From assembly GCF_020181035.1 (NCBI RefSeq), contig NZ_JAIQYY010000015.1:168800-232799 (forward strand): a DNA stretch of 64,000 nt. Reading direction: 5' to 3'. Below the pieces are notes generated by a model, which was not told the origin of the DNA, ran no database searches, and saw nothing but the letters and a program-made list of their open reading frames with translations. Source of the stretch: Streptomyces sp. CoH27. GTDB lineage: Bacteria > Actinomycetota > Actinomycetes > Streptomycetales > Streptomycetaceae. Of this stretch, positions 15,657 to 26,229 are shown one piece after another. The position numbers and the translations under genes are program-made. Numbering within the stretch: position 1 is the first letter of the stretch; the number at the start of each line of letters is the position of its first letter.

Positions 15657-16904
15657 ATGAGCCTCACCGGGACTCCGTTCCTCTACACGACCATCGTGCT
15701 GGCCGTGGTCGCCCTGATACTGCCGCTCGTTCTGTGGTCGCGGGTGCGCGGGCCCAAGGCCCTGCGCGCCGCGGCCCGCGTGCTCATGCTCCTCTTCGCC
15801 CAGGTCACCGCCATCACCCTGGTCTTCGTGCTGGTCAACAACGCCAACAACCTGTACGACAACTGGGCCGACCTGATCGGCACGGGCAACCATGTGCAGC
15901 AGGCCGCCAACCTCGGCGCCGACGGCACGGGCGGAATCGCGTACAAGAAGCTGCCCAAGGTGCAGCAGAAGTTCACCCAGGCCGACGGTCCCGGTATGCA
16001 CGCGGCCGGCGGGGTGCAGGTCACCCAGCTCAAGGGCCGGGTGTCGGGCGTGAACGCCGAGGTCTACGTCTGGCTGCCGCCGCAGTACAACGACCCGGCG
16101 TACAAGAACAAGAAGTTCCCGGTCGTGGAACTGCTGTCGGGCTACCCGGGCTCGGCGAAGGCCTGGTTCGGCTCCATGAAGGTGCACGAGCAGCTGGCAC
16201 CGCTCATGAAGAGCGGCCAGGTCGCGCCGTTCATCCTGGTGTCCCCGCGCACGAACCTGATCGCCAAGGTCGACACCGGGTGCGCCAACGTCCCCGGCAC
16301 CGTGAACGCGGACACCTGGCTGAGCATCGACGTACCGAAGATGATCACGGACAACTTCCGTGCCCAGTCCGGGCCGGACGGCTGGGCCGCGGCCGGCTAC
16401 TCGGCCGGTGCCCACTGCGCGACCAAGCTCGCCGTCGCCCACCCCGACCGGTACCGGGCCGCCATCAGCCTCTCCGGCTACAACGACCCGATCGGCGAGC
16501 GGAACTCGCTGGCCGCCGGGAGCATCGAGCTGCGCCGGGCCAACAACCCCTACGAAATCCTGAAGGGCTACCGCACCCCGCCGCGGATCTCGCTGTACAT
16601 CTCCGGTGAGAACGGCGACGGCTACCAGGCCGGTGTCGCGCTGGAGCAGATCGCGAAGCCGCCGACGTACGTGCGCGTGGTGTTCCTGCCGCGCAGCATG
16701 GGCGGGCACTCGATGGCCCTGTGGCGGCCGCAGGTGCCGACGGTGTTCGAGTGGCTGACCCAGCAGATGACGGGCCACAGCACCCCCGGGCACACCCACA
16801 CGTCCACCCCGCTCAGTCCTCTGTCACCGTCGACCGGCGGTTCCACGCGCGCGGAGCTCGCCAGTGGAACCGCATCGCGAGCAGGCGGAGCACAAAAGCG
16901 GTGA
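15657..16904 (+). CDS. Membrane-anchored antigen-85/esterase-D-like hydrolase
   Basis: From ATG 15657 the protein has 415 residues. Two hydrophobic helices (about 7-25 and 42-60) anchor it. The rest is an extracellular alpha/beta-hydrolase of the esterase D/antigen 85 type with the elbow G-Y-S-A-G, an Asp-containing strand, and the catalytic His in MGGHSMALW. It probably hydrolyses or transfers acyl groups at the cell surface. The last 30 residues are Thr/Ser/Gly-rich and encoded opposite the end of the convergent TRIC-type gene (92-base overlap), so the true end of the domain is near residue 385. Confidence 0.8.
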   Translation: MSLTGTPFLYTTIVLAVVALILPLVLWSRVRGPKALRAAARVLMLLFAQVTAITLVFVLVNNANNLYDNWADLIGTGNHVQQAANLGADGTGGIAYKKLPKVQQKFTQADGPGMHAAGGVQVTQLKGRVSGVNAEVYVWLPPQYNDPAYKNKKFPVVELLSGYPGSAKAWFGSMKVHEQLAPLMKSGQVAPFILVSPRTNLIAKVDTGCANVPGTVNADTWLSIDVPKMITDNFRAQSGPDGWAAAGYSAGAHCATKLAVAHPDRYRAAISLSGYNDPIGERNSLAAGSIELRRANNPYEILKGYRTPPRISLYISGENGDGYQAGVALEQIAKPPTYVRVVFLPRSMGGHSMALWRPQVPTVFEWLTQQMTGHSTPGHTHTSTPLSPLSPSTGGSTRAELASGTASRAGGAQKR

Positions 16905-17469
16905 CGACCGCGAGCCCACTGGTGAGGGGGGTCAGGGCGCCGTAGCGGATGCAGAGCACGACCATCGTCGAGCCGACGATCGCTGGGACCGCGTACAGGT
17001 CGCGGTCCCAACGCAGCAGTGAGGGCACCTCGTTGGCGAGCACGTCCCGCAGCACGCCGCCGCCGACGGCGGTCGCGAGGCCCAGCGTCGCCGACGCGGT
17101 CAGACCGAGGCCGTAGCTGTACGCCTTCGTCGTACCGCTGACACAGAACAGGCCGAGGCCGGCCGCGTCGAAGACGAGCACCGCCGCCTGGATCCGCTCC
17201 ACGTGCGGATGCAGGAAGAAGACGACGAGGGCGGCGAGCAGGGGGGTGAGGAAGTACCCGAGATCGGTGAAGGCGGCCGGGGGTACGGCCCCGATGATCA
17301 GGTCGCGGAACAGGCCCCCGCCCAGCGCGGTGACCTCGGCGAGGACGGCGATGCCGAACACGTCGAAGTTCTTCCGGACGGCCAGCAGCGCGCCGGAGAT
17401 CGCGAACACGAAGATGCCGATGACATCGAGCGTGTGCTGGACAGAGGGGGTGAAGAGAGGTTGAAGCAC
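16813..17469 (-). CDS. TRIC/UPF0126 (YicG-like) seven-helix membrane protein
   Basis: The 218-residue protein has two repeated UPF0126 halves, each with a GGG-R-D motif: ALGGGLFRDLIIG and AVGGGVLRDVLANEVP. This is the fold of prokaryotic TRIC cation channels, trimeric with seven helices. It is likely a monovalent cation or amino-acid-related channel in the plasma membrane. Translation starts at GTG 17469. The C-terminal tail (RAPRAWNRRSTVTED) is encoded over the end of the esterase gene. The SDR gene stops at 17483, 13 bases upstream of this start, so it is probably co-transcribed. Confidence 0.87.
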   Translation of the reverse strand: MLQPLFTPSVQHTLDVIGIFVFAISGALLAVRKNFDVFGIAVLAEVTALGGGLFRDLIIGAVPPAAFTDLGYFLTPLLAALVVFFLHPHVERIQAAVLVFDAAGLGLFCVSGTTKAYSYGLGLTASATLGLATAVGGGVLRDVLANEVPSLLRWDRDLYAVPAIVGSTMVVLCIRYGALTPLTSGLAVVTAFVLRLLAMRFHWRAPRAWNRRSTVTED

Positions 17470-17482
17470 CCCCTATTTTTAC

Positions 17483-18232
17483 TCAGCCCGCCTGTTCGAA
17501 GTGGAACGCCCTGATGAAGCAGTCCCGTGGCTGGTCGATCGCGAACATGACGCAGTCCACGAGGGAGTGGGCGGTGAGCTTGTCGCCCGCCCCGCGCGGC
17601 GTCGTGTCCCAGTCCGGGCCCAGCGGGTCCGGGTTGCTGAAGTCGGGCGGGTACAGCGAGATGACACGTACGCCGTGCGGCCGTAGCTGGGGCGAGAGCA
17701 GGTCGGCGAGGCCGGCCTGGCCGTGCTTGGCCGCGTAGAAGGCGGCGTGGGCCTGGGTGCGGTGGTTGCCGGTGAGCCCGGCCGACGAGATCAGGTTGAC
17801 CACGTCGGGCCGGTCGGACTTCAGCAGCAGCGGCAGCAGATGCTTGGTGGCGAGGACCGTGCCGGTCACGGTCGAGGCGATGGTGGCCGCGATGTCCTCG
17901 TCGGCGGCGGAGGCGAGGTCGTCGCCGGGCAGCCAGCGGGCGCCGTTGTTGACGAGCACGTCGATGTGATCGGTCACCTCGGCGATCCTGTCGGCGAAGG
18001 CACGCACCGATGCCGGGTCCGCCAGGTCACAGCGGAAGGCGTGCACCTTGTCGAAGCCGAGGCCGCGGATCTCGTCGGCTGTGCGCTGCGCCGCCCTCAC
18101 GTCCCGTGCGGAGAGCAGGACTTCGTCGCCGCGCCGGGCGAAGAAGATCGCGAGGGTCCGGCCGAAGTCCCGGGCGGCTCCGGTGATGACCACGCGCCGG
18201 GGGCGGGGTCCGCTGCCGTTCTGAAGGGTCAC
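17483..18232 (-). CDS. Short-chain dehydrogenase/reductase
   Basis: The 249-residue SDR has the cofactor loop ITGAARDFGRTL, the DLADPAS and VLVNNGARWL segments, the catalytic Ser in LISSAGLTG and Tyr-x-x-x-Lys in FYAAKHG. The glycine-rich loop reads GAARDFG rather than GASxGIG, a minor variant. It is a cytoplasmic NAD(P)-dependent oxidoreductase of unknown substrate. It lies downstream of the ABC operon terminator and 13 bases from the TRIC-type gene. Confidence 0.83.
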   Translation of the reverse strand: MTLQNGSGPRPRRVVITGAARDFGRTLAIFFARRGDEVLLSARDVRAAQRTADEIRGLGFDKVHAFRCDLADPASVRAFADRIAEVTDHIDVLVNNGARWLPGDDLASAADEDIAATIASTVTGTVLATKHLLPLLLKSDRPDVVNLISSAGLTGNHRTQAHAAFYAAKHGQAGLADLLSPQLRPHGVRVISLYPPDFSNPDPLGPDWDTTPRGAGDKLTAHSLVDCVMFAIDQPRDCFIRAFHFEQAG

Positions 18233-18261
18233 TGTGGGGTGTCCGTACGTGTCGGCTGACG

Positions 18262-18301
18262 CACCGATGCCCCGTCCGTTACGAGGGGCGGGGCATCGGT
18301 G
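18262..18301 (-). terminator. Terminator of the peptide ABC transporter operon
   Basis: CACCGATGCCCCG (18262-18274) and CGGGGCATCGGTG (18289-18301) form a perfect 13-bp stem with a 14-base loop, 16 bases after the stop of the last ATPase gene. Confidence 0.75.
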
Positions 18302-18316
18302 TGTGTCAGGGGGCCG

Positions 18317-19932
<1,616 letters not shown>

Positions 19933-19936
<4 letters not shown>

Positions 19937-21030
19937 AGCTTCGGCGCAATCTCTTCGGTCCAGATCCGCTCACGGTCCTCGGCCGGGAGGTGGCAGGCGG
20001 ACCAGTGCCCGGTACTCACCTGTTCCAGCTCGGGGCGCACCGTGCGGGTGACGTTCCCCTTGGGGATGTCCGCGTACGGGCAGCGCGGGTGGAAGGCACA
20101 GCCCGAGGGGACGTTGATGAGGCTCGGCGGCTGGCCCTTGACCGGGATGAGCCGTTCGGAGGTCTCCCGGTCGATGCGGGGCATCGAGCCGAGCAGGCCC
20201 CAGGTGTAGGGGTGCTGCGGCTTCTCGAAGACCTCGTCCGCCGCGCCGCGCTCCACGCACCGGCCGCCGTACATCACGAGGACGTCGTCGGCGATCTCGG
20301 CGACCACACCGAGGTCGTGGGTGATCATGATGACCGCGGAGCCGAACTCCTTCTGCAGATCCCGGATCAGGTCGAGGATCTGCGCCTGGACGGTCACGTC
20401 GAGGGCGGTGGTCGGCTCGTCCGCGATGAGCAGCTCGGGGTTGTTCACCAGCGCCATGGCGATCATGGCGCGCTGGCGCATACCGCCGGAGAACTCGTGC
20501 GGGTAGCCGTCGACGCGCTTGGCCGGCTCGGGGATGCCGACCCGGTCGAGCATCTCGATGGCCCGCGTGCGGGCGACCTTCTTGCTGACGTTGTGGTGGA
20601 CCCGGTAGGCCTCGACTATCTGGTCGCCGACCTTGTAGTACGGGTGCATCGCGGACAGCGGGTCCTGGAAGATCATCGCCATCTCGCGGCCGCGGAGCTT
20701 GCGCACCTCGTCCGGGGACGCGGCGACCAGTTCCTTGCCGTCCAGCCAGATCTCGCCGGACATCTGCACGTTCTTGCCGCGCGCGCCGAGCCGGTGCAGG
20801 CCCATGATGGCGAGCGAGGTGACCGACTTGCCGGAGCCGGACTCGCCGACGATGGCGAGGGTCTTGCCCTTCTCCAGCGAGAAGGACAGTCCGTCGACGG
20901 ACTTGACCAGGCCGTCGTCGGTCGGGAAGTGCACCTTGAGGTCGCGGACTTCGAGGAAGGCGCGGGACGCCTCCGGCTGCGCGTCGGTGGGCTCGCCGGC
21001 TGCCGCGCCGGTCTTGGAGAGTTCGGTCAC
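19933..21030 (-). CDS. Oligo/dipeptide ABC transporter ATPase (DppD/OppD-like)
   Basis: The 365-residue ATPase has Walker A GESGSGKSV, signature FSGGMRQRAMIAMAL, Walker B IADEPTTALD and the C-terminal OppD extension with CAFHPRCPYAD, which can hold an Fe-S cluster in relatives. It starts within the last 4 bases of the permease gene (21027) and overlaps the next ATPase by 4 bases, so translation is coupled through the operon. It energises uptake of peptides in the plasma membrane complex. Confidence 0.94.
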
Positions 21031-22040
21031 GAGAGCCTCACCCGCGGGTCGGCGGCGGCGTAGAGGACGTCCACCACAAGGTTTGCGATCACTACGAAGA
21101 AGGCGGCGAGGAGGGTCACGCCGAGGATCTTGGGCAGATCGTTGTCGGTGATGCCGGCCACCGCGTACTCACCGACGCCGTGCAGCGAGAACACGGTCTC
21201 GGTGATCACCGCACCGCCGAGCAGCAGACCGAGGTCCATGCCGAAGACCGTGAGGATCGGGCTGAGCGCGGCGCGCAGCCCGTGCCGGACCACGACCCTC
21301 CGCTCGCGCAGGCCCTTGGCCCGGGCGGTGCGGATGAAGTCCTCGTTCATCGTCTCCAGCATGCCCGAGCGGGTGAGTCGCGCGTACACGGCGGAGTACA
21401 GCAGGGCGAGCGAACACCACGCCGGGAAGAGGGTGTTGGCCCATTCCGAGGGGTTCGTGGTGAACGGGACGTATTCCTTGCCGAAGATCGGCCACGGACC
21501 GGGGTCGGTGAAGAGCAGCAGCGCCAGGTTGCCCGTGAAGAACATGGGCAGCGAGACACCGGCGAGCGCGACGCCCATGAAGGTGCGGTCGAAGAACGAG
21601 CGCGGCTTCAGCGCGGAGATGACACCGACCACCACACCCGACAGCAGCCACAGCACGGCGGCACCGCTGGCCAGCGAGATCGTCACCGGCATGCGTGAGG
21701 TGAGGTCCGGCCAGACCGCCTGGTGGGTCTTGAACGAGTAGCCGAAGCAGGGTGCGTCGCAGTGCACCGTGGTGGGGCCGAGGTCGTAGGTGGCGCCGGC
21801 CACGATCCCCTTGATGAAGTGCCAGTACTGGACGTAGATGGGCTGGTCCAGACCGAGGTTGTGCTTGACCGCGGCGATGTCCGCCTTCGACGGGCTCTTG
21901 CCGATGTACTGCTGCGCCAGCTGATCCGCTGTCTGGCCGGCGAGTCGCGGCAGCAGGAAGAAGATGGCGAAGGTGACCGCGGTGACGACCAGCAGCAGGA
22001 TCACTGCCGCGAACGTCCGGCGGAGGATGTACGAGATCAC
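21027..22040 (-). CDS. Peptide ABC transporter permease (DppB/OppB-like)
   Basis: The 337-residue membrane protein begins MISYILRRTFAAVILLL, the typical DppB N-terminus. It has six predicted helices and the cytoplasmic EAA-type loop (MNEDFIRTARAKGLRERRVVVRHGLRAAL, seen in part) that docks with the ATPases. A long periplasm-facing loop after helix 1, with two cysteines (HCDAPCFGYS), lies where substrates enter. It pairs with the DppC-like permease encoded two genes upstream. A strong hairpin (22053-22086) separates it from the binding-protein gene. Confidence 0.93.
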   Translation of the reverse strand: MISYILRRTFAAVILLLVVTAVTFAIFFLLPRLAGQTADQLAQQYIGKSPSKADIAAVKHNLGLDQPIYVQYWHFIKGIVAGATYDLGPTTVHCDAPCFGYSFKTHQAVWPDLTSRMPVTISLASGAAVLWLLSGVVVGVISALKPRSFFDRTFMGVALAGVSLPMFFTGNLALLLFTDPGPWPIFGKEYVPFTTNPSEWANTLFPAWCSLALLYSAVYARLTRSGMLETMNEDFIRTARAKGLRERRVVVRHGLRAALSPILTVFGMDLGLLLGGAVITETVFSLHGVGEYAVAGITDNDLPKILGVTLLAAFFVVIANLVVDVLYAAADPRVRLS

Positions 22041-22052
22041 GGGGACCGGCGC

Positions 22053-22086
22053 TGGTGCCCGCGGACCGTGAGGCCCGCGGGCACCA
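22053..22086 (-). terminator. Intra-operon hairpin after the binding-protein gene
   Basis: TGGTGCCCGCGG (22053-22064) and CCGCGGGCACCA (22075-22086) form a 12-bp perfect stem with a 10-base loop between the binding-protein stop and the DppB start. Such hairpins often stabilise or attenuate the transcript so that the binding protein is made in excess over the permease. Confidence 0.65.
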
Positions 22087-22112
22087 ATGCCTTCACCTGC
22101 CTTCCGGGGCTG

Positions 22113-23870
22113 CTACTTCTTCGTGGTGCCGAGGTTGAGGTAGTCGTACTGACCACTGAAGGCCGCCGTGGAGACCACGTTGGTCGCCCAGGGCGAGCGG
22201 TACAGCAGGACCTTGAAGTAGGTCAGCGGGACGAGGACGGCGTCGTCCATGGCCTGCTGGTCGATCTGTCCGTACAGGGCGTTGCGCTTGGCCACGTCCG
22301 GCTCCGCGATCGCCTGGGCGAGCGTGTCGTTGACCTTGCTGTTGTCGTACTGCGACAGGTTGGTGTTGCCGGACTGGCTGATCGCCTTGCCGTTCAGGAT
22401 CTGCTGCAGGAAGCCGTAGCCGGAGGGCCAGTCGGCGCCCCACTGCATCATGATCAGGCCGATGTTCTGCTGCTCGGTGAACTTCGGCACACCGGCGTAG
22501 TCGGTGAAGTACTTGCCCTGCGGGTACTGCTTCAGGGTGGCGTTGATGCCGACCTTCTTCAGCGAGTTGATGATCGCCGTGGCGGCGTCGACCTCCTGCT
22601 GGCGGTCGGAGCGCGCCGAGATGTTGGTGGTGATCGGCGTCTTGCCGCAGGCCTTCAGCTGGTCCTTGGCCTTGGCCACGTCACCGTGGCTGCCCGCGGA
22701 GGCGTAGGCGTCCGCCTTCTGGTAGCCGGTGATGTCCGGCGGCAGGACGGTGGAGGCGACCTCACCGCGGATCGGGCCGCCCTCCGCGGTCTGCACGGAG
22801 ACCTTGTCGATGGCGTACTCGACCGCCTTGCGGCAGGCCACGTTGTCGAACGGCTTCACCTTGGTGTTGATCGCCATGTAGACCAGGCGGCCGGCGTAGG
22901 TGTTGTCGGTCGCGGCCTTGCCGTCGGCCTGGGTGAGCAGCTTGGCCTGGGTGGAGGCCTGGACACCGGTGCCCGCGAGGTCAACGGTGGCGTCGCCGGA
23001 CTGGAGGTCCTGGTCGATCGTCTCCTGGTTGACCTTCAGCTTGACGACGATCTTGTCCGGGTACTGCTTGCGCAGCGGGTCGGTCTTCGGGTCCCAGTTC
23101 TTGTTGCGGACCAGGACGACCTGCTTGCCCTCCTCGTAGCTCTGGAACTGGTAGGAGCCGGAGGACACGATGTGCTTGACGTAGTCGACGCCGTCGTCCT
23201 TGGACTGCGGCACCGGAGCCGTCTGCGGGGCCGAGACCAGGTAGTCGAACTCCTGGAACGGACGGTTCAGGTGGAAGACGATCGTGGTGTCGTCGGGCGT
23301 CTCGATCGAGGACAGGCCCTTGGGGTCCTTGTCCTTGTACGGGCCCTTGTACTTGTCGCCGTCCTGCATGAACTGCTGGAAGTAGTTCGGGCCGAGCGAG
23401 AGCACGTCACGGGCGAAGTTGGACCGCTCGACGGCGTACTTGACGTCCTTCGAGGTGATCGGCGTGCCGTCCTGGTACTTCAGGCCCGCGCGCAGCTTGT
23501 ACGTCCAGGTCTTGCCGCCGTCGCTCGGGACGCCCTTGCTCGCGGCGAGGTCCGGGACGAGGGTGTTGCCCTTCGAGCCGGGGGCGGGCTCGAACGTCAT
23601 CAGCGGGCGGGCGTAGAGCCGGCTGAAGTTGTACATGTACGCGTAGTACGTGTTGCCCGGGTCGAAGGAGTCCGGCACGTCCGACATCTCGTAGACGACC
23701 GTGCCCCCCTTCTTGTCGGACGCGTTGACGACTCCCGTGGTCGCCGCGTTGGCACCGGCCGCCTTCGGGGTGCTGCCGCCGTCCTTGTTGTTATCGGCCT
23801 TGGTGCAGCCTGCAAGCAGCAGGCTGGCGGAGCCGAGGGCCGCGACCGCGGCAAGTGCTGACCTTCGCAT
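22113..23870 (-). CDS. Peptide-binding lipoprotein of the ABC transporter (SBP_bac_5)
   Basis: The 585-residue protein starts at ATG 23870 (MRRSALAAVA), with GGAGGGG 12 bases upstream. A start at 23891 would place the ribosome-binding site inside the gene. A lipobox LLLAGC puts the lipid-anchored Cys near residue 21. The mature part has the family-5 solute-binding signatures (YEMSDVPDSFDP, AVERSNFARD, LVYMAINTKVKPFDNVACRKAVEYA in part). It captures oligo- or dipeptides outside the membrane. In Streptomyces such systems (BldK, and the SCO5476-5480 type) import peptides that can include developmental signals; that role here is only inferred. Confidence 0.93.
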   Translation of the reverse strand: MRRSALAAVAALGSASLLLAGCTKADNNKDGGSTPKAAGANAATTGVVNASDKKGGTVVYEMSDVPDSFDPGNTYYAYMYNFSRLYARPLMTFEPAPGSKGNTLVPDLAASKGVPSDGGKTWTYKLRAGLKYQDGTPITSKDVKYAVERSNFARDVLSLGPNYFQQFMQDGDKYKGPYKDKDPKGLSSIETPDDTTIVFHLNRPFQEFDYLVSAPQTAPVPQSKDDGVDYVKHIVSSGSYQFQSYEEGKQVVLVRNKNWDPKTDPLRKQYPDKIVVKLKVNQETIDQDLQSGDATVDLAGTGVQASTQAKLLTQADGKAATDNTYAGRLVYMAINTKVKPFDNVACRKAVEYAIDKVSVQTAEGGPIRGEVASTVLPPDITGYQKADAYASAGSHGDVAKAKDQLKACGKTPITTNISARSDRQQEVDAATAIINSLKKVGINATLKQYPQGKYFTDYAGVPKFTEQQNIGLIMMQWGADWPSGYGFLQQILNGKAISQSGNTNLSQYDNSKVNDTLAQAIAEPDVAKRNALYGQIDQQAMDDAVLVPLTYFKVLLYRSPWATNVVSTAAFSGQYDYLNLGTTKK

Positions 23871-23924
23871 GATGGTCTGCTTCCCCTCCATTGATCGGAA
23901 ACTTAGAAGGACTCTCGGGGCTGC

Positions 23925-24923
23925 CTAGCGGCTGCGGGGGTCGAGAGCGTCACGGAGACCGTCGCCGAGCAGGTTGAACGCCAGGACGGTGATGAAGATG
24001 GCGAGGCCCGGCACGATCATGTACTCGGGGTCGACCTGGTAGTAGGTGACGGCTTCCCGGAGCATGCCGCCCCACGAGGCCTGCGGGGGCTGGATGCCGA
24101 CGCCCAGGAAGCTCAGGGACGCCTCGAAGAGGATGTTGGTCGGGATGAGCAGCGTCGAGTAGACGATGATCGGGCCGACCAGGTTGGGCAGCAGCTCGCG
24201 GAAGAGGATGTACGGACCCTTGGCTCCCATGCCGCGGGCGGCGTCGACGAACTCGCGCTCACGCAGGGCGAGGGTCTGGCCGCGCACGATCCGCCCCAGA
24301 TAGGGCCAGTTGAAGAAGCCGATCACGAAGATGAGCACGCTCAGGTGCAGCGGCAGTCCGTTGAGGCCGAAGGCGCCGCCCTGGAGGGTGGCGGAGATGG
24401 CGATGGCGAACAGCAGCAGGGGGAAGGCGAGGAAGGTGTCCATCAGCCGGCTGATGATCGAGTCGACCCGGCCGCCGTAGTAGCCGGCGACGACACCCAT
24501 GATGGCACCGATCACGTTGGACAGGATCGTGGCGCCGAAGGCCACGACCAGGGAGACCCAGGAGCCTTCGAGGATGCGGGTGGCGATGTCCCGGCCGAAC
24601 TTCGGGTCGACGCCCAGCAGGTGGGACCCGCTCATGCCGCCCCAGCCGCCCTTGGGCAGCGAGGTGTCGGCGTCGATCAGGTCCTGGTGGAAGGCGTTCG
24701 GGTCGAGGCCGAACATGGCCTGGATGGGCCGCGAGAGGACCGCCACGAGGATCAGCAGGATCACGATGACGCCGCCGGCCACGGCGACCCTGTCCCGTTT
24801 GAACCGGGTCCAGGCGATCTGCCCCAGGGAACGACCCTCGATCTGCCCCTTCTCGGCTCCCGCCAGCACAGCCTCCGGCTGCGCTTCGGCTGCCGCCCCG
24901 GTGGTCTCGATCGGTGCGGTCAC
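23925..24923 (-). CDS. Peptide ABC transporter permease (DppC/OppC-like)
   Basis: I choose GTG 24923 (MTAPIETTGA) because GAGAGGGG lies about 9 bases upstream. An ATG at 24995 would add 24 residues without a clear site. The product (332 residues) has the DppC pattern: an N-terminal OppC_N segment with one helix (VAVAGGVIVILLILVAVL in part), a long loop (LDPNAFHQDL...HLLGVDPKFGRD), then five helices and the EAA loop (REREFVDAARGMGAKG). It is the first gene of the operon, ahead of the binding protein, an order seen in the S. coelicolor SCO5476-5480 type. Confidence 0.92.
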   Translation of the reverse strand: MTAPIETTGAAAEAQPEAVLAGAEKGQIEGRSLGQIAWTRFKRDRVAVAGGVIVILLILVAVLSRPIQAMFGLDPNAFHQDLIDADTSLPKGGWGGMSGSHLLGVDPKFGRDIATRILEGSWVSLVVAFGATILSNVIGAIMGVVAGYYGGRVDSIISRLMDTFLAFPLLLFAIAISATLQGGAFGLNGLPLHLSVLIFVIGFFNWPYLGRIVRGQTLALREREFVDAARGMGAKGPYILFRELLPNLVGPIIVYSTLLIPTNILFEASLSFLGVGIQPPQASWGGMLREAVTYYQVDPEYMIVPGLAIFITVLAFNLLGDGLRDALDPRSR

Positions 24924-24995
24924 GGTGAGCGACCCCTCTCGCCGGTGGTGACCGGCCTGCGCCTGCCGCGGATTGCGGCTTTGTCGACTTGCCAT

Positions 24996-25246
24996 CGGCA
25001 GGAGGTTTGACCCCCCTGCCTGAGTGGGGAGTCTTCAGCGTCGTTGTGATCACCCGCCAGGTCTGACGGGGAAAGTATGCACAACCGTGATGGAGTGCGA
25101 GGGAATCCGTTATCCGAACACCGGGTAACGCCTCCCGGACGTGGGTCAGTTGGGGCACAAGGGCGAATCTGCGCAGTTCCGGACGCAAGACGTGTGTCTA
25201 CGCGCGCAGAAATGTGTCAACCACGTAAATTCTGCGAACCGTTGCT
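24996..25246. other. Intergenic region carrying the ABC operon promoter
   Basis: These 251 bases between the DppC-like gene and the SseB stop hold no supported coding frame. The composition is more AT-rich than the surroundings (25080-25250). I could not place a convincing -10/-35 pair by eye, though the promoter of the minus-strand operon should lie here. Confidence 0.4.
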
Positions 25247-26053
25247 TCAGTAACCGCCGTGCACCGGCGGATAGCCGTAACCGGCGGCCGGGGCCTGCGG
25301 CTGGGGCTGCGCCGGGGGTACGGCCGCGTGGGCGTCACGGTCGTAGAAGGGGCGGGCGTTGGCCCGCATCCACATCACGACCGGGTCGTGGTCGTCGGTC
25401 ATCGCGACCGTCGACACCGGCAGGCCCTCGGGGACCGCGCCGATGGACTGCTGCATCATCGCGCGCACCGAGTCGACGGCGGCCGGGGAGGCGTCGTACA
25501 CGTCCAGACCGATCGCGAGGTACGGCGCCCCGAGCGCGGGCTGCACCCAGGCGCGGCGCAGGGAGCGCAGGGCTGGGGTGCGGTGGGCGTTCTGCGCGAG
25601 CAGGGCGTAGAACTGCGGGATCTCGATGCCGGGTTCGGTGAGGCGGAGGGGGCCGGCGGGCTGGCGGTCCAGGCCGGTGGCGATGCGGCGCAGGTCCAGC
25701 CAGGGGATGCCGACGCCGCCACCGGGGGCGTGCGGGTTGAGCCAGAGGCCGTAGTGGTCGGGATAGAGGGTGCGGGCCACGTCGAGGCCGTCGACGAGCT
25801 CGTACGACCGGTTCCAGCCGCTGGCCGAGAGCTCCTGGGCGGAGGTCACGCAGGGGGCGTAGTGGAAGCCGTCGACCTCCATGTTTCCGTACTGGGCGTC
25901 CGGGGAGCCGGCCTGGCCGTGCCAGAGCAGCATCCAGATCTGGCCCGAGGAGGGGGTGGCGAGGGCGCGCAGCAGGGCCTCGTAGGCGTCGTAGCGTCCG
26001 GGCGTGACCTGGCGGAGTGTGTGCTCCACGCTGCCGCTGTGGCTCGCGCTCAC
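25247..26053 (-). CDS. sseB: SseB-like protein (enhanced serine sensitivity), copy 1
   Basis: The 268-residue product starts at GTG 26053. It has the SseB N-terminal alpha/beta region (PGRYDAYEALLRALATP, IWMLLWHG) and the SseB C-terminal domain (AYLAIGLDVYDASPAAVDSV-type segment, then MTDDHDPVVMWMRANARPFYDRD). E. coli SseB was named for a serine-sensitivity effect, but its molecular role is unknown. A Pro/Gln/Tyr-rich tail (PPAQPQPQAPAAGYGYPP) follows. It lies next to a paralogue and 2 kb from the glycine-serine gene block, suggesting a link to serine metabolism. Confidence 0.8.
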   Translation of the reverse strand: MSASHSGSVEHTLRQVTPGRYDAYEALLRALATPSSGQIWMLLWHGQAGSPDAQYGNMEVDGFHYAPCVTSAQELSASGWNRSYELVDGLDVARTLYPDHYGLWLNPHAPGGGVGIPWLDLRRIATGLDRQPAGPLRLTEPGIEIPQFYALLAQNAHRTPALRSLRRAWVQPALGAPYLAIGLDVYDASPAAVDSVRAMMQQSIGAVPEGLPVSTVAMTDDHDPVVMWMRANARPFYDRDAHAAVPPAQPQPQAPAAGYGYPPVHGGY

Positions 26054-26142
26054 CTGTCGTGCCCTTCTTCTCAGTGGCCTGCGTTTTGGGACAGCTTATT
26101 CGCCTGGCGGCTCGGGGCCTTCTGTTCGTACGCGGGTGCGGG

Positions 26143-26215
26143 TGCGTGGTGGGTTCCTCGCGCCCCGCGGCGGAGCCGCATATCGATACAGCCCCGCGCC
26201 CCTGGGTTGGCTGCC
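26143..26215. repeat. Streptomyces-type interspersed intergenic sequence
   Basis: The stretch containing CGCCCCGCGGCGGAGCCGC and ATATCGATACAGCCCCGCGCC resembles a short sequence that recurs between genes in many Streptomyces chromosomes. The GCGGC-GGA-GCCGC core folds into a hairpin and could end transcription of the second SseB gene. Identification as an interspersed repeat is from memory. Confidence 0.45.
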
Positions 26216-26229
26216 CCTTGGGTCGGCTT

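Noticed and set aside
26143..26215. Riboswitch before SseB copy 1
   Set aside because: The hairpins there fit a dispersed Streptomyces intergenic repeat; no aptamer consensus was recognised.
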